Part shown: positions 20,244 through 29,740 of the stretch, piece by piece
Layout: each line of letters begins with the position of its first letter
Position numbering within the stretch: the first letter of the stretch is position 1
DNA from: Thalassocella blandensis
Lineage (GTDB): Bacteria > Pseudomonadota > Gammaproteobacteria > Pseudomonadales > Cellvibrionaceae
NCBI GenBank assembly: GCA_902141825.1
Contig: CABFPG010000001.1
Location: 124,001 to 188,000, forward strand
Reading direction: 5' to 3'
DNA length: 64,000 bases
Made by a program: the position numbers and the translations under genes
Notes under the pieces: model-generated
Told to the model about the DNA's origin: nothing
Seen by the model: only the letters and a program-made list of their open reading frames with translations
The model's database searches: none

Positions 20244-21086
20244 ATGAATACAGGCCATGCCAACCCTCCAATTATTCTCTCTTTTTCTTCGCTGGACCCA
20301 TCAGGCTGTGGTGGCATCCAGGCAGATATCGAAACAGCGGCAAGTCTGGGTTGCCACTGTGCCCCGGTCATTACCTCGCTGTGCAGTCAAGGTTGCACCA
20401 GTGAAGGTGAAACGTTCGCTGTCGAGTCCACTATTTTAATTGAGCAAGCGCGCTCGATACTGGAAAATATGAATGTACAGGCCATTAAGCTGGGCTTTGT
20501 AGGCTCCCAAACAAATACTGAAGCCATTCACTCCATTCTTCTGGACTACCCCGAAATTCCTGTTGTTGCACACCCGGCTCTTTATTTAATGGACGATAGC
20601 AATGAAGAGCACCTGGATTTAATCGACGCGTTTAACGCGCTAATACTGCCGCTGGCAACCGTTTCCTGCCTGTCACTGTATGAAGCACGTGAAATCGCAC
20701 AGGAATCCGATACGATAGACACTACCGGTCATGCTCTTGCTTCACGCGGTTGTGAATTCAGCTTGATAACGGGAACAGGCAAAGTAACTCAGGCTTTTCA
20801 GAATAGCCTCTACAGCCAAAAGGGTTTGATCAACCATTACTCCTGGCAACAGGAACCCCCAACCACAGACGGCGCAGCCAGCACGCTCTCGATGAGTATT
20901 GCCAGCTACATCGCCCACGGGCTGGACGGTAAACGTGCAATTGAACAAGCACAGGACTTTACCTGGCGCACTCTACTCGCTTCTCGCGATATGGGGTTCG
21001 ACCAACGCACACCACATCGTTTTTTCTGGGCAGATAAGAATCTTGATACCGCCATCGATTTCGAAGCGGCAAAAAATATCAACTGA
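20244..21086 (+). CDS. Divergent ThiD-like (HMP/HMP-P kinase family) protein
   Basis: The N-terminus (SLDPSGCGGIQADIETAASLG) clearly belongs to the ThiD family of the ribokinase fold, which phosphorylates hydroxymethylpyrimidine for thiamine synthesis. Beyond that the 280-aa protein departs from the family at catalytic positions. The DPVM motif is AHPALY, the TPNLPEA motif is SCLSLYEA, the VKGGH strand reads LITGTGK, and the anion-hole motif HGTGCTLS is TDGAASTLS, so the usual cysteine is absent. It sits just upstream of hemL, where pseudomonads carry thiD/thiE. It may be a specialised or inactive homologue. Confidence 0.8.
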   Translation: MNTGHANPPIILSFSSLDPSGCGGIQADIETAASLGCHCAPVITSLCSQGCTSEGETFAVESTILIEQARSILENMNVQAIKLGFVGSQTNTEAIHSILLDYPEIPVVAHPALYLMDDSNEEHLDLIDAFNALILPLATVSCLSLYEAREIAQESDTIDTTGHALASRGCEFSLITGTGKVTQAFQNSLYSQKGLINHYSWQQEPPTTDGAASTLSMSIASYIAHGLDGKRAIEQAQDFTWRTLLASRDMGFDQRTPHRFFWADKNLDTAIDFEAAKNIN

Positions 21087-21134
21087 CCAGCCCCGAAAAA
21101 CTTTTTAAATTTACTTCAACACCAGTTTTAATTT

Positions 21135-22415
21135 ATGAAAACAAACAGCGAATATTTTCAGGATGCCAAACAGTTCATTCCCGGCGGAGTAAACTCCCCC
21201 GTAAGAGCCTTTAAAGCGGTCGGCGGCGACCCGGTTTTTATCAAAAAAGCAAAAGGCGCCTACCTCTATGATGTAAATGACAAGGCCTATATTGATTATG
21301 TACTGTCATGGGGACCCATGATTTTAGGCCATGCAGACGATGACGTAGTCGATGCCGTGCGACAACAGCTGGAACTGGGCTTATCGTTTGGAGCACCGAC
21401 TGAGCTGGAAACAGAGCTCGCACAGAAGGTATGCAGCATCATGCCGAAGATGGACAAAATCCGCTTTGTCAGCTCTGGCACCGAAGCCACCATGAGCGCG
21501 ATCCGTCTAGCGCGCGGTTTTACGGGTCGAGATAAAATCGTTAAATTTGAAGGGTGTTATCATGGCCACTCAGACTCTCTACTCATCAAAGCCGGCAGTG
21601 GTGCATTAACCTTTGGTGTGCCGAGTTCTCCCGGCGTACCAGAGTGTCTGGCACAACACACAATCACACTTACCTACAATGACAGTGAGCAAGTCGAGCA
21701 ACTTTTCGAAGAAATCGGCCGAAGCATTGCCTGCGTTATTGTCGAGCCAGTCGCCGGCAACATGAACTGTATTCCACCTCAAAACGAGTTCTTAAATACT
21801 TTGAGGAAAGTATGTGACGCATCTGAAAGCGTATTAATTTTCGATGAGGTCATGACAGGTTTTCGATTGGGCCTAAGTGGAGCCCAGGGATACTATGGCG
21901 TGCAACCGGACTTAACGACCTTGGGCAAAGTCATCGGCGGCGGCATGCCCGTAGGCGCATTCGGTGGACGGGAAGACATCATGAATTTTATTGCTCCTAC
22001 CGGTCCTGTATACCAAGCCGGCACATTGTCTGGTAACCCAGTCGCCATGACTGCAGGCCTGGCCACACTAAATAAATTAACAGATCAGGATTACTACCCT
22101 GAATTATTTCGTAAAACCGAACAGCTTTGCCAGGGCCTGGAAAAAGCCGCCAAAGAATCAGGCATCCCCTTCGTGACCAATCACGTTGGCTCCATGTGGG
22201 GAGGCTTTTTTACCGAAGAACCCAGCGTGTCGAATTATCCACAAGTAATCGCCTGCAACAACGATAGATTTAACACATTCTTCCATGGCATGCTTGAGGA
22301 AGGTGTGTACCTGGCACCCGCTTCATATGAAGCAGGGTTTATGTCCATAAGGCACACGGATGAAGATATTTCAAATACCATTGCTGCAGCTAAAAAAGTA
22401 TTTGAGAGGCTTTAA
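21135..22415 (+). CDS. hemL: Glutamate-1-semialdehyde 2,1-aminomutase
   Basis: HemL is the PLP enzyme that turns glutamate-1-semialdehyde into 5-aminolevulinate, completing the C5 route into tetrapyrroles. The 426-aa protein has the N-terminal [16 protein letters not shown] block, [18 protein letters not shown], the FDEVMTGFR segment, and the PLP lysine at Lys265 in [18 protein letters not shown]. It is 48 bases downstream of the ThiD-like gene. Confidence 0.97.
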   Translation: MKTNSEYFQDAKQFIPGGVNSPVRAFKAVGGDPVFIKKAKGAYLYDVNDKAYIDYVLSWGPMILGHADDDVVDAVRQQLELGLSFGAPTELETELAQKVCSIMPKMDKIRFVSSGTEATMSAIRLARGFTGRDKIVKFEGCYHGHSDSLLIKAGSGALTFGVPSSPGVPECLAQHTITLTYNDSEQVEQLFEEIGRSIACVIVEPVAGNMNCIPPQNEFLNTLRKVCDASESVLIFDEVMTGFRLGLSGAQGYYGVQPDLTTLGKVIGGGMPVGAFGGREDIMNFIAPTGPVYQAGTLSGNPVAMTAGLATLNKLTDQDYYPELFRKTEQLCQGLEKAAKESGIPFVTNHVGSMWGGFFTEEPSVSNYPQVIACNNDRFNTFFHGMLEEGVYLAPASYEAGFMSIRHTDEDISNTIAAAKKVFERL

Positions 22416-22495
22416 TAAAAGCGTAGGAAGGAAAAACAATGACGCGGGATATTTGAGCTAAGCGAGCACATTAGAATGGCATTGCACATCCCGCG

Positions 22496-22843
22496 TTAAC
22501 TTACATCGTCGCTCAATTCGTGCATTAAATCTCTATCTTTTTGTGCAATGTCGATCACATGAAATCCCGCCCACACCTGTTCACCGGCCCCGGTTTCATT
22601 CCACCAAAGGCATTCAGCACCAAGATCAATATGGGAGACACCATCAATAGCCACAGTAAAACTAAATCTTAATTGATATAAACAGTTTTCTTTTATTTCA
22701 CCACTTCCGATCAACATAAATCCATCTTCACTGATATTTACCACTTTCCCAAGAGACTGATTCGTCATAGTGTTAACAACATCGATATGCTGATCAACAT
22801 CGGCACGGTGTTTTCTTCTTTTTTCCGTTACATCATCGGACAT
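22496..22843 (-). CDS. PilZ-domain protein
   Basis: PilZ domains bind cyclic di-GMP and change partner activity. The 115-aa protein is essentially one PilZ domain. An N-terminal KRRKHRADV stretch fits the RxxxR half of the site, and NISEDGFML fits the (D/N)xSxxG half. It lies 44 bases downstream of a DUF1631 gene on the same strand, so the two are probably co-expressed. Confidence 0.85.
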   Translation of the reverse strand: MSDDVTEKRRKHRADVDQHIDVVNTMTNQSLGKVVNISEDGFMLIGSGEIKENCLYQLRFSFTVAIDGVSHIDLGAECLWWNETGAGEQVWAGFHVIDIAQKDRDLMHELSDDVS

Positions 22844-22887
22844 AAAGTGGCCCTACCTTGCTTAACTCGCGGTTTTATCCGGCTTCG

Positions 22888-25146
22888 TCAGGCTTTACGA
22901 GTTTCCGCTTGCCTGTTTAACTTCTGGAAAACATTTTCCAGTGCCCGTTCAAAGAACGGCTTTGAACTTCCGGAAATCACTTTCAAAGATTTAGCTAACA
23001 TTTTTTTTGCCATGTCACGGCCAGAAATCATGTCTACGCGCTTACCTGTTTGATCTACCAGCATGTAATGGGAGGTTCGCGCATTGTACCAGGCAACTTT
23101 TAAGCGTTTGCCGCCCTCAAGCTCGACCCAGGTGCCAAACTCCATCATTTTGAGTTTTTCAATCATTTGCGTTTCGGCAGTCGTCAACTGACGGTTAACC
23201 TCTTCTTCTGCACCTGCTTTCTTCGCAGCAATTTTTTCCAGCTCCTGTCGCATCGTGCCAGAAGCAGGTTCAGCTTTCTTGCTTTCGCAGGCCAGCTTGA
23301 TCAGTGCGTTAATAGCTTCCACCAGTTTTTTACCTTTGGCAGGATCAAAACCAATGGTCTCAAAACCGGCATTAATGCGCGCACCGATAGAGTCCAGCAA
23401 TTCACGCTGTAGTTTTTTATCTGCATCCGTTGACTTTGGAGTAATACTCCACAACAAATCGTCAACAACCGAAATAGCGCGAAGCCATTTTTCCGATTGA
23501 TCGCCATAGCGCAACAGCGCGAATGACAAATAATCCGTCCAAGGTTGCAATAAAAACAACAACACAGCAGACGGCAAATCTTTTTTGTGTGTGCGCCCTC
23601 GAATCTCATCGTTTACACGCATTTTAACTTCGCGTAAACGCTCTTCGCCTTGCGCCTTTTCAGTAGCACGTTTTTCCAGTAAATCCTGCCGGCGTAAAAT
23701 ACTCTTTGTGTGGTTTTTAAATTCCAGCAATAAATTCGTAATCACTTTGATATCGCTATCAAATTCCTGAAGAACTTTATTCACCACCTCTTTGATTTTG
23801 TTATACATATCAAATTGCTGGGTACCGTCATTACCCACCCAGCGAGAACCCGCTTCAGCCAGGTTGTTTAACAGCAAACGTGCCGGATGATCGGATTTTT
23901 CAAAAAAGTCCGGGTCCATAAAGGCAATTTTCAAAAATGGAGTGTGTAAATAACTCAGTAAAGCTTTGACCCGATCGGGCAGGTTTTCATCATTGAGCAT
24001 GTATTCAAATACCATGCCCACCAAATCTATTGTTTGCAGCCCATCGTCTGCCACTACGGCTTCTTTATCTCCTGTGCTGAGCATATTTTTTATTTGCTCC
24101 AGCACTCCGTTGAAGTCCATAGGAGCCAGCACCGTGTCATCAGCTTGCGTTTGCAAGATTTGTGTTTGTTCAGCCCCGTGCTGCATATTTTGTAAAGCAT
24201 CTACCAGCTGTACCTGCTTCACGTTGATTACAGCATCATTCGCTGCTTGTGATTTCGAGATTTGCCCCTGTAACTGACGAATTGCTACAAGCAATTCGTG
24301 CTGATATTCTTCGGGCGTCAAGTTGGGGTCCGAGGCAAACTCAGCAGATACCTGTGACTCATTTTCGGTAGTGGTTTCAGTATCACCGTTTAAAAAAGAT
24401 TCTGGCGCCTTACCTTTTGGCAAGCTATACCGCAAGTTTGGCAATACTCCTGCCTGCTGCAGATATCGATTGGTTTCCTGGACAATGTTTTTACTCATCT
24501 CAAGCAAACGAGTATCGTATACCTTGTAAATGCGAATTTTATCTTCAATCGTAATGGATAAAATCTTAAGGGTTTTTCGCAATGATTCGCATAATTGAAT
24601 TGGCGCAGCCGGGTTAGACGCCTCCGTCACACGTTCGCCGCCATTCAACACGGCAAATCGCTGATTCAGCGCCCATAAGGGCTCTGCATAATAAGCCTCA
24701 GCACGCTGAAACAAGGATGTAATAGCAATAGCTTCGTCCAGATCTTCGTGCGCAACCAATGCCAATTCTTCTGTAGAAAGGTCTACCTCTTCAGCCTCTT
24801 CCCCACCGGTTTTTACCCGGGTATTCAGTTGCCCCTTCTTAAATTTCACAAACCCTTCAGCAAGGTATTTCCAGTAGTAGCGAGTTAATTCATCTTTATT
24901 TTCGCGAATTAAACGCCGCACTTCGGTCAAATGACTGGCTTCTGCATTGGATAAGGCACGATCAATATCCTGGGTAAATGCTTCATCAACTAACTCGATA
25001 AATTTAGCGAACGCGCGCTGACTAAAATCAACCGCGATCTGCTGGCAAGCTTTGAGATGCTGAATCACCGCGGCATTCGACAATGGGCCACTGTCTTCTA
25101 CCGCCAGTTCATTTTGAGGGTTGTCGTCTCTGATTAATTTAGACAT
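22888..25146 (-). CDS. DUF1631 family protein (first paralogue)
   Basis: This large soluble 752-aa protein of the DUF1631 family has no established function. It is mostly predicted helix, with no signal peptide or membrane segment. Recognisable stretches are HTPFLKIAFMDPDFFEKSDH and PARLLLNNLAEAGSRW in the centre. A C-terminal beta-rich segment (about 675-725, GTWVELEGGKRLKVAWYN) resembles a PilZ-like or SH3-like barrel. A PilZ gene follows it directly, so a role in c-di-GMP output is plausible (inference). A second family member lies at 49654-51945. Confidence 0.85.
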   Translation of the reverse strand: MSKLIRDDNPQNELAVEDSGPLSNAAVIQHLKACQQIAVDFSQRAFAKFIELVDEAFTQDIDRALSNAEASHLTEVRRLIRENKDELTRYYWKYLAEGFVKFKKGQLNTRVKTGGEEAEEVDLSTEELALVAHEDLDEAIAITSLFQRAEAYYAEPLWALNQRFAVLNGGERVTEASNPAAPIQLCESLRKTLKILSITIEDKIRIYKVYDTRLLEMSKNIVQETNRYLQQAGVLPNLRYSLPKGKAPESFLNGDTETTTENESQVSAEFASDPNLTPEEYQHELLVAIRQLQGQISKSQAANDAVINVKQVQLVDALQNMQHGAEQTQILQTQADDTVLAPMDFNGVLEQIKNMLSTGDKEAVVADDGLQTIDLVGMVFEYMLNDENLPDRVKALLSYLHTPFLKIAFMDPDFFEKSDHPARLLLNNLAEAGSRWVGNDGTQQFDMYNKIKEVVNKVLQEFDSDIKVITNLLLEFKNHTKSILRRQDLLEKRATEKAQGEERLREVKMRVNDEIRGRTHKKDLPSAVLLFLLQPWTDYLSFALLRYGDQSEKWLRAISVVDDLLWSITPKSTDADKKLQRELLDSIGARINAGFETIGFDPAKGKKLVEAINALIKLACESKKAEPASGTMRQELEKIAAKKAGAEEEVNRQLTTAETQMIEKLKMMEFGTWVELEGGKRLKVAWYNARTSHYMLVDQTGKRVDMISGRDMAKKMLAKSLKVISGSSKPFFERALENVFQKLNRQAETRKA

Positions 25147-25476
25147 GTGAAGCTACGTTCCTTTCGCAATATATTGCTCAACAATTATGCAGTTAGGCGT
25201 CAAGGGAATGATCCTGAAATGCTTTGAAGTTGTCGGATGAAGGCGAAACAGCTCGCTATTGAGCAAACAGTATGTTCCTGCCCCATATTTATAGAAACAA
25301 GCCCTACAATAAATATAGCTTGTAATCCCCATTTTGACGCGGAATAAAGCAATTAGGAACCTGATTTTACAAGGTATGAAGGAAAATTTTTGTTAGAATC
25401 TTCGGTTTTTCACCTTATGCGTCAAATTTTTCCCTAAATAAGAGGTAAACAGGCGCCAATTTGCAATGGAGCAAAG
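25147..25476. other. Divergent intergenic region between DUF1631 and PfkB genes
   Basis: This AT-rich spacer has no coding frame. A TAGAAT hexamer at 25394-25399 could be a -10 element for the plus-strand kinase gene, but no -35 sits at normal distance. I see no convincing promoter for the minus-strand gene. Confidence 0.35.
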
Positions 25477-26469
25477 ATGAATCACATGAAAAAATTCGAT
25501 ATATACGGTATTGGTGCCGCACTGGTTGACACAGAAATTGAGGTTAGTGATGCCGACTTGGAAGCCTTGAACATTGACAAGGGCGTGATGACGCTAGTCG
25601 ATGAGCAACGTCAACAGGAAATTATCGATACATTGAGTCATCATCTCGTCGCCTCCAAAAAAGCCAGCGGTGGGTCTGCTGCAAACAGCATCATTGCCGC
25701 CGCTTATTTCGGCGCTAAAACCTTTTATAGCTGCCGCGTCGCTAACGATGATAACGGGGACTTTTATCTCTCTGACCTTGCTGCGGCAGATGTTTCTGTA
25801 CACACCGATAACGGCTCAAAGTCCGGCATTACTGGAAAATGTCTGGTGATGATCACGCCGGATGCTGAGCGCACTATGAATACATTTCTCGGCATTAGTG
25901 AAACCATCTCTGAAGAAGATATTGATATCCATGCATTAAAGGCTTCTGAATTTGCATACATCGAAGGGTACCTGGCAACTTCCGCCACGGGTAAACCGGC
26001 CGCAATCAAATTGCGTGAGCTCGCGCAACAACACCAGGTTAAAACCGCTTTGAGTCTTTCCGATCCGGCCATCGTGCAGTTTTTTAGAGACAGCTTACTG
26101 GAGATGATCGGCGATAAAGTCGAAATATTGTTCTGTAATGAACACGAAGCTATCAACTTTACCCAAGCTGAAAATTTCGATGAGGCGAAAGAAAAACTCA
26201 AACAATACGGAGACACCTTTGCCATTACGCTCGGAGCAAAGGGCGCACTGCTGTTTGACGGAAAAGAGTACATCAACATTGCCCCGCACTCAGTCAAAGC
26301 CATCGACACTAACGGTGCAGGGGACATGTTTGCCGGAGCATTTCTCTACGCATTAAGCCAGGGCAAAAGTTATGAAGAAGCCGGGAATCTGGCGAGCAAA
26401 GCAGCGTCTGTCGTAGTCAGCCAGTTTGGGCCTCGCTTGCGCCCAGAACAGCATGCTGAGTTACTTTAA
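25477..26469 (+). CDS. PfkB-family carbohydrate/nucleoside kinase (adenosine-kinase-like)
   Basis: This 330-aa cytoplasmic kinase has the ribokinase fold. The N-terminal substrate region includes KASGGSAANSIIAAAYFGAK (PfkB signature 1). The C-terminal DTNGAGDMFAGAFLYAL (signature 2) contains the catalytic base Asp and the anion hole. Relatives in gammaproteobacteria are usually called adenosine or sugar kinases, but the sequence alone does not fix the substrate. GGAGCAAAG precedes the ATG at 25477. A second ATG three codons later is possible. Neighbours give no pathway clue. Confidence 0.85.
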   Translation: MNHMKKFDIYGIGAALVDTEIEVSDADLEALNIDKGVMTLVDEQRQQEIIDTLSHHLVASKKASGGSAANSIIAAAYFGAKTFYSCRVANDDNGDFYLSDLAAADVSVHTDNGSKSGITGKCLVMITPDAERTMNTFLGISETISEEDIDIHALKASEFAYIEGYLATSATGKPAAIKLRELAQQHQVKTALSLSDPAIVQFFRDSLLEMIGDKVEILFCNEHEAINFTQAENFDEAKEKLKQYGDTFAITLGAKGALLFDGKEYINIAPHSVKAIDTNGAGDMFAGAFLYALSQGKSYEEAGNLASKAASVVVSQFGPRLRPEQHAELL

Positions 26470-26528
26470 TCCTGCAGTAAAACCGCGCTTACCATTGGCA
26501 TAGATAAAGCGCAATAAAATCGCGCAAC

Positions 26529-26560
26529 GTGCGTTGTTAAAACCCGTTTTTACAACGCAC
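26529..26560. terminator. Intergenic hairpin between convergent genes
   Basis: GTGCGTTGTTAAAA and GTTTTTACAACGCAC form a near-perfect stem around a short CCC loop. The T-rich arm sits inside the stem rather than after it. It lies between the convergent kinase and DUF2333 genes and could end transcription from either side. Confidence 0.5.
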
Positions 26561-26571
26561 TTGATTGAGCT

Positions 26572-27708
26572 TTAGCCTTGGGATAACAGCTCACGTAAAT
26601 CAATGATCCCCGCATTAGCGCGCGAGATATAAGAAGCCATTACCAATGAATGATTGGCGAGCATACCGAACCCGCTACCATTCAAAATCATGGGGCTATA
26701 GACGGTATCTTGCGTTGCTTCAAGCTCTCGAATAATTTGCTGTAAACTTACGCGTGCATTTTTATTTTCCAGCACATCAGCAAAATCAATTTCAATCGCC
26801 TTTAAAAAATGAATAATTGCCCAAGTGCTGCCACGGGCCCGATAAAATTCGTCGTCAATTTCCATCCACGGGGTTTTCACTTGAAGCTCACTCGGCATCG
26901 ATGTGGATTTTTTTCCTCCAGGCTCGCCAGCCAAATCGGTATTCACGCGTTTCTGTCCCACACTTGCGCTCAAACGTTGAGACAAATTCCCCAATCGCGT
27001 CTCCACTGTACTCAACCAGTATCTCAAATTATCAGCACGCGCATAGAATTGTGCGTTCACCTGATCATCATCGGTCAAACGAACGAGATACTTTCGTAAA
27101 AACTCGACGCCTTCCTGGTACTCATTTTCAGTCTGCGGCATTAACCAGCTGCTGTTATCAAAGTTAAAACGAGACTCTGCTAACGCGAGATCTTTATCTT
27201 CAAAGCTCTGAGATTGTGAACGGCTAAAGGCTTCTCTCATGGCCTTCGTCATATCACGAACCTGTATAATGACGCCATATTCCCAGTTCGGAATATTGTC
27301 CATCCATACACCAGGGAACGTCACATCATTACTGAGATAACCACCGTTTTTATTCAGCATGGTTTCAACTACATGGATAAGTGTTCCCGTGGTGGCCGCT
27401 CCGACCACAAGCGCTTGCTGGTCCCCGCTCAACTCCGCCAGACTGACTTCTCGAACCGAGAACATTTCAGGCTCATCACTCCACACAAATGCCAACACCA
27501 ACCCAATCAGCAGATAAGCCAGTAAGAAAATCCCAACATACTTTGGCCACTGAACAGCTTTGCCTGCATGCGGATGATCGACATTGTCCTGATCCGATTC
27601 ACCAAGCTCAGTCGAATCAGCACCCTCATTTTTTAAACCACTAAACCAGCCTTTTACATGGTTCAGACTTCCATTTAACCAATTTTTTACCTGATTTAAG
27701 CCTTGCAT
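26572..27708 (-). CDS. DUF2333 family inner-membrane protein
   Basis: The 378-aa protein has an acidic cytoplasmic N-terminus (about 1-50), one membrane segment at about residues 53-75, and a large periplasmic domain. That domain includes YLSNDVTFPGVWMDNIPNWE and ESRFNFDNSSWLMPQTENEY, which I recognise as DUF2333. The function of the family is unknown. The gene stands alone, with 206 bases separating it from the upstream copper-chaperone gene, and no operon is evident. Confidence 0.85.
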   Translation of the reverse strand: MQGLNQVKNWLNGSLNHVKGWFSGLKNEGADSTELGESDQDNVDHPHAGKAVQWPKYVGIFLLAYLLIGLVLAFVWSDEPEMFSVREVSLAELSGDQQALVVGAATTGTLIHVVETMLNKNGGYLSNDVTFPGVWMDNIPNWEYGVIIQVRDMTKAMREAFSRSQSQSFEDKDLALAESRFNFDNSSWLMPQTENEYQEGVEFLRKYLVRLTDDDQVNAQFYARADNLRYWLSTVETRLGNLSQRLSASVGQKRVNTDLAGEPGGKKSTSMPSELQVKTPWMEIDDEFYRARGSTWAIIHFLKAIEIDFADVLENKNARVSLQQIIRELEATQDTVYSPMILNGSGFGMLANHSLVMASYISRANAGIIDLRELLSQG

Positions 27709-27914
27709 AACAAGCTCTCTATTTTTAGCTTTATTTTATTCGTCCAGCTCTTTCAACGAGCGAAAGAACGGGCTCTTCTGAAAATATATGTATTGTAAGT
27801 AAGCTCTTAGTGGCTTATACGACTTCTCAACTCTCGTGTTTTACAATTGTACGCACGCCATTCACGATTAGATTTTTCACACCTTTTCCCTGGCAGAGCT
27901 CTAGCGTAAATCGA

Positions 27915-28457
27915 TTAGCCGTGAGGTTTTACCAATACATCTATCGTGTGAGTTTCATTTCCTTCAAACTCCAACGTTAGAGGAAATGTGCTACCGACCT
28001 CCAAACTTTCACTGATGCCAAATATCATTAAATGATATCCACCCGGCTCAAACACCAAGTTCTGACCTGGGTTGATATGGAAGTGCTTGACGTGGCGCAT
28101 CTTCATCATCCCCTGATTGTAGATCACCCGGTGCACTTCGATATTCTCGGCAATTGGTGAGTGCACATAATTCAGGGTTTGCGTTTTGTCTGAATTGTTC
28201 TTCATTGACAAATAAACAGCAGCCATGGTTTTCCCGGGTGGCAACTGCTTTATAAATGCTCCACTAATCACAACATGCTTTGATTGCGACATTGTCGTTG
28301 CTTGTTGTGAATCTTTTGCTTTTGAAGCCGCCGGTATTGATTGCGCATTGTCCGCAGAATTGGCGCCTTCAACATCGCCTTTGGGAGAACACCCTACCAG
28401 TAAAGATAGCGCGAAAGCCAGCAAGATGTTGAACTGGGCGTAAGATTTTATTTTCAT
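27915..28457 (-). CDS. PCu(A)C-type periplasmic copper chaperone lipoprotein
   Basis: PCu(A)C proteins carry Cu(I) in the periplasm, for example to the CuA site of cytochrome oxidase. This 180-aa protein has a lipoprotein signal with lipobox LLVGC (Cys23), a Ser/Ala-rich linker, and a cupredoxin-like domain. The copper ligands appear as His in IEVHRVIYNQGMMKMRHV, the methionines after it, and the distal His-x-Met-type site in GGYHLMIFG. No oxidase or copper-export gene is adjacent. Confidence 0.85.
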   Translation of the reverse strand: MKIKSYAQFNILLAFALSLLVGCSPKGDVEGANSADNAQSIPAASKAKDSQQATTMSQSKHVVISGAFIKQLPPGKTMAAVYLSMKNNSDKTQTLNYVHSPIAENIEVHRVIYNQGMMKMRHVKHFHINPGQNLVFEPGGYHLMIFGISESLEVGSTFPLTLEFEGNETHTIDVLVKPHG

Positions 28458-28581
28458 GTTTACGTAGAACCCCTAATGACTACTTATTAATCAAACCCGA
28501 CACTCATTATAAAAGTAATATGGAACAAGTAGAATTAAATAGATAGTCATCCAGGATTTCAAATTCAAGTAGGTGGAACCG

Positions 28582-29424
28582 CTAAAGCGGCGGCAAAATG
28601 CGAATTCTTGGGGTTGAGCTAATGCGAATATCACCCCGAATACGATAGTCATTCACCGCCTGCTTCATCTGCTTGTATATCCAGCGACCTTCTTTATCCG
28701 ATCGAGCAAAAATCAAAATGCTTTCATCGGTTGATTGTAATCTTTGCGCAATACTACTTAAGGCTTCAACAACGGCTTTAGACCGATCTCCCAGTGCAGT
28801 ACCCGATAACTTTATTTCCTCATAATCCAAATGTTTCTCCGCCTTCATGATCTGCTCTTTTGGGCGGTACATGGTTTTCTGCTTTTCATTGAATTGCCGG
28901 CGAAGTTTTTTCACTAAAGGCTGGTCAGGATAGAATTCTTCCAACTCTTGCAGATAGCTTTTCGCACTGCTTAAACGCCCCTCACCAATAGATTCTCGGG
29001 TAACCGTGGTATATCGCAATAAAATTGCCTGAAGGCCGGCCTTTGCTTGCTGATTGTCTGGATTTAGCAAAAGCACCGCGTTAAAACGATCAAATGCATT
29101 ATCGTGAGTGGGGTAAAAAAAGTTACCTTTGCGAAACGCTGCTTCTGCCTTTGCTAAAAATCGCTTTTCCAAGGGGCTGTACGAAGGCGCCGCATCTGCA
29201 GCTGCTGGTGAGGCTTGATGCGCAGTTGGCGACTGCACCGCATCACTCGCCGAACCCTCGTCAGGGCCGTTTCCAGACTGTGATTCTTGCGCCAACACAG
29301 GTGTTTGTACAGCTGCCGTTTTTTTCGTCGGGGTCAACTGGCAAGCTGTGGTAAACAAGCTTAAGCCTGATATTGCAGTGATCATCAACACCTTTTGCGC
29401 GGCTTTCACCGAAACTACTCTCAT
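28582..29424 (-). CDS. Putative lipoprotein with TPR-like helices
   Basis: I do not recognise this family. From the ATG at 29424 the protein is 280 aa. A GAGG 8 bases upstream supports this start over an in-frame codon at 29454. A signal peptide ends in the lipobox FTTAC (Cys28). A low-complexity Ala/Ser/Pro/Gln segment (about 30-85) follows, then paired helices resembling tetratricopeptide repeats (about 90-190). The C-terminal domain with ILIFARSDKEGRWIYKQMKQ could be an alpha/beta fold. It is transcribed divergently from dsbD. Confidence 0.7.
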   Translation of the reverse strand: MRVVSVKAAQKVLMITAISGLSLFTTACQLTPTKKTAAVQTPVLAQESQSGNGPDEGSASDAVQSPTAHQASPAAADAAPSYSPLEKRFLAKAEAAFRKGNFFYPTHDNAFDRFNAVLLLNPDNQQAKAGLQAILLRYTTVTRESIGEGRLSSAKSYLQELEEFYPDQPLVKKLRRQFNEKQKTMYRPKEQIMKAEKHLDYEEIKLSGTALGDRSKAVVEALSSIAQRLQSTDESILIFARSDKEGRWIYKQMKQAVNDYRIRGDIRISSTPRIRILPPL

Positions 29425-29740
29425 TTTTACAACCTCATACCACCAAACCAACATTCATTTTGAATGCTTTTGCTTATTTAATTCAATAAAACCGACAAAA
29501 ATGCGAACCTTGTGCGCCACACCAAGAAATTTGTGATTAGACTAAATACATGGGGCGCTAATGGAACAATATTTCATATCGCTGTGTCTATCTTGCTATT
29601 ATGATTGAGGTCACATTTTTGCCCGCTGCGCGCCGCTGAGAAATTCACCAATATACTGCGCAGCGACCCAGCAACTCACCAGCAATGGCATCACTGGAGA
29701 AAGCAAACCTGGCAATATCGCCACATGCAAAATAAACACT

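Noticed and set aside
22442-22496. Hairpin ACGCGGGAT/ATCCCGCGT after hemL
   Set aside because: The 37-base loop and lack of a T-run make a terminator doubtful, though it lies between convergent genes.
25764-26327. 187-codon minus-strand frame
   Set aside because: It is antisense to the PfkB kinase gene, whose motifs are intact. The Ser/Ala-rich product is typical of a shadow frame.
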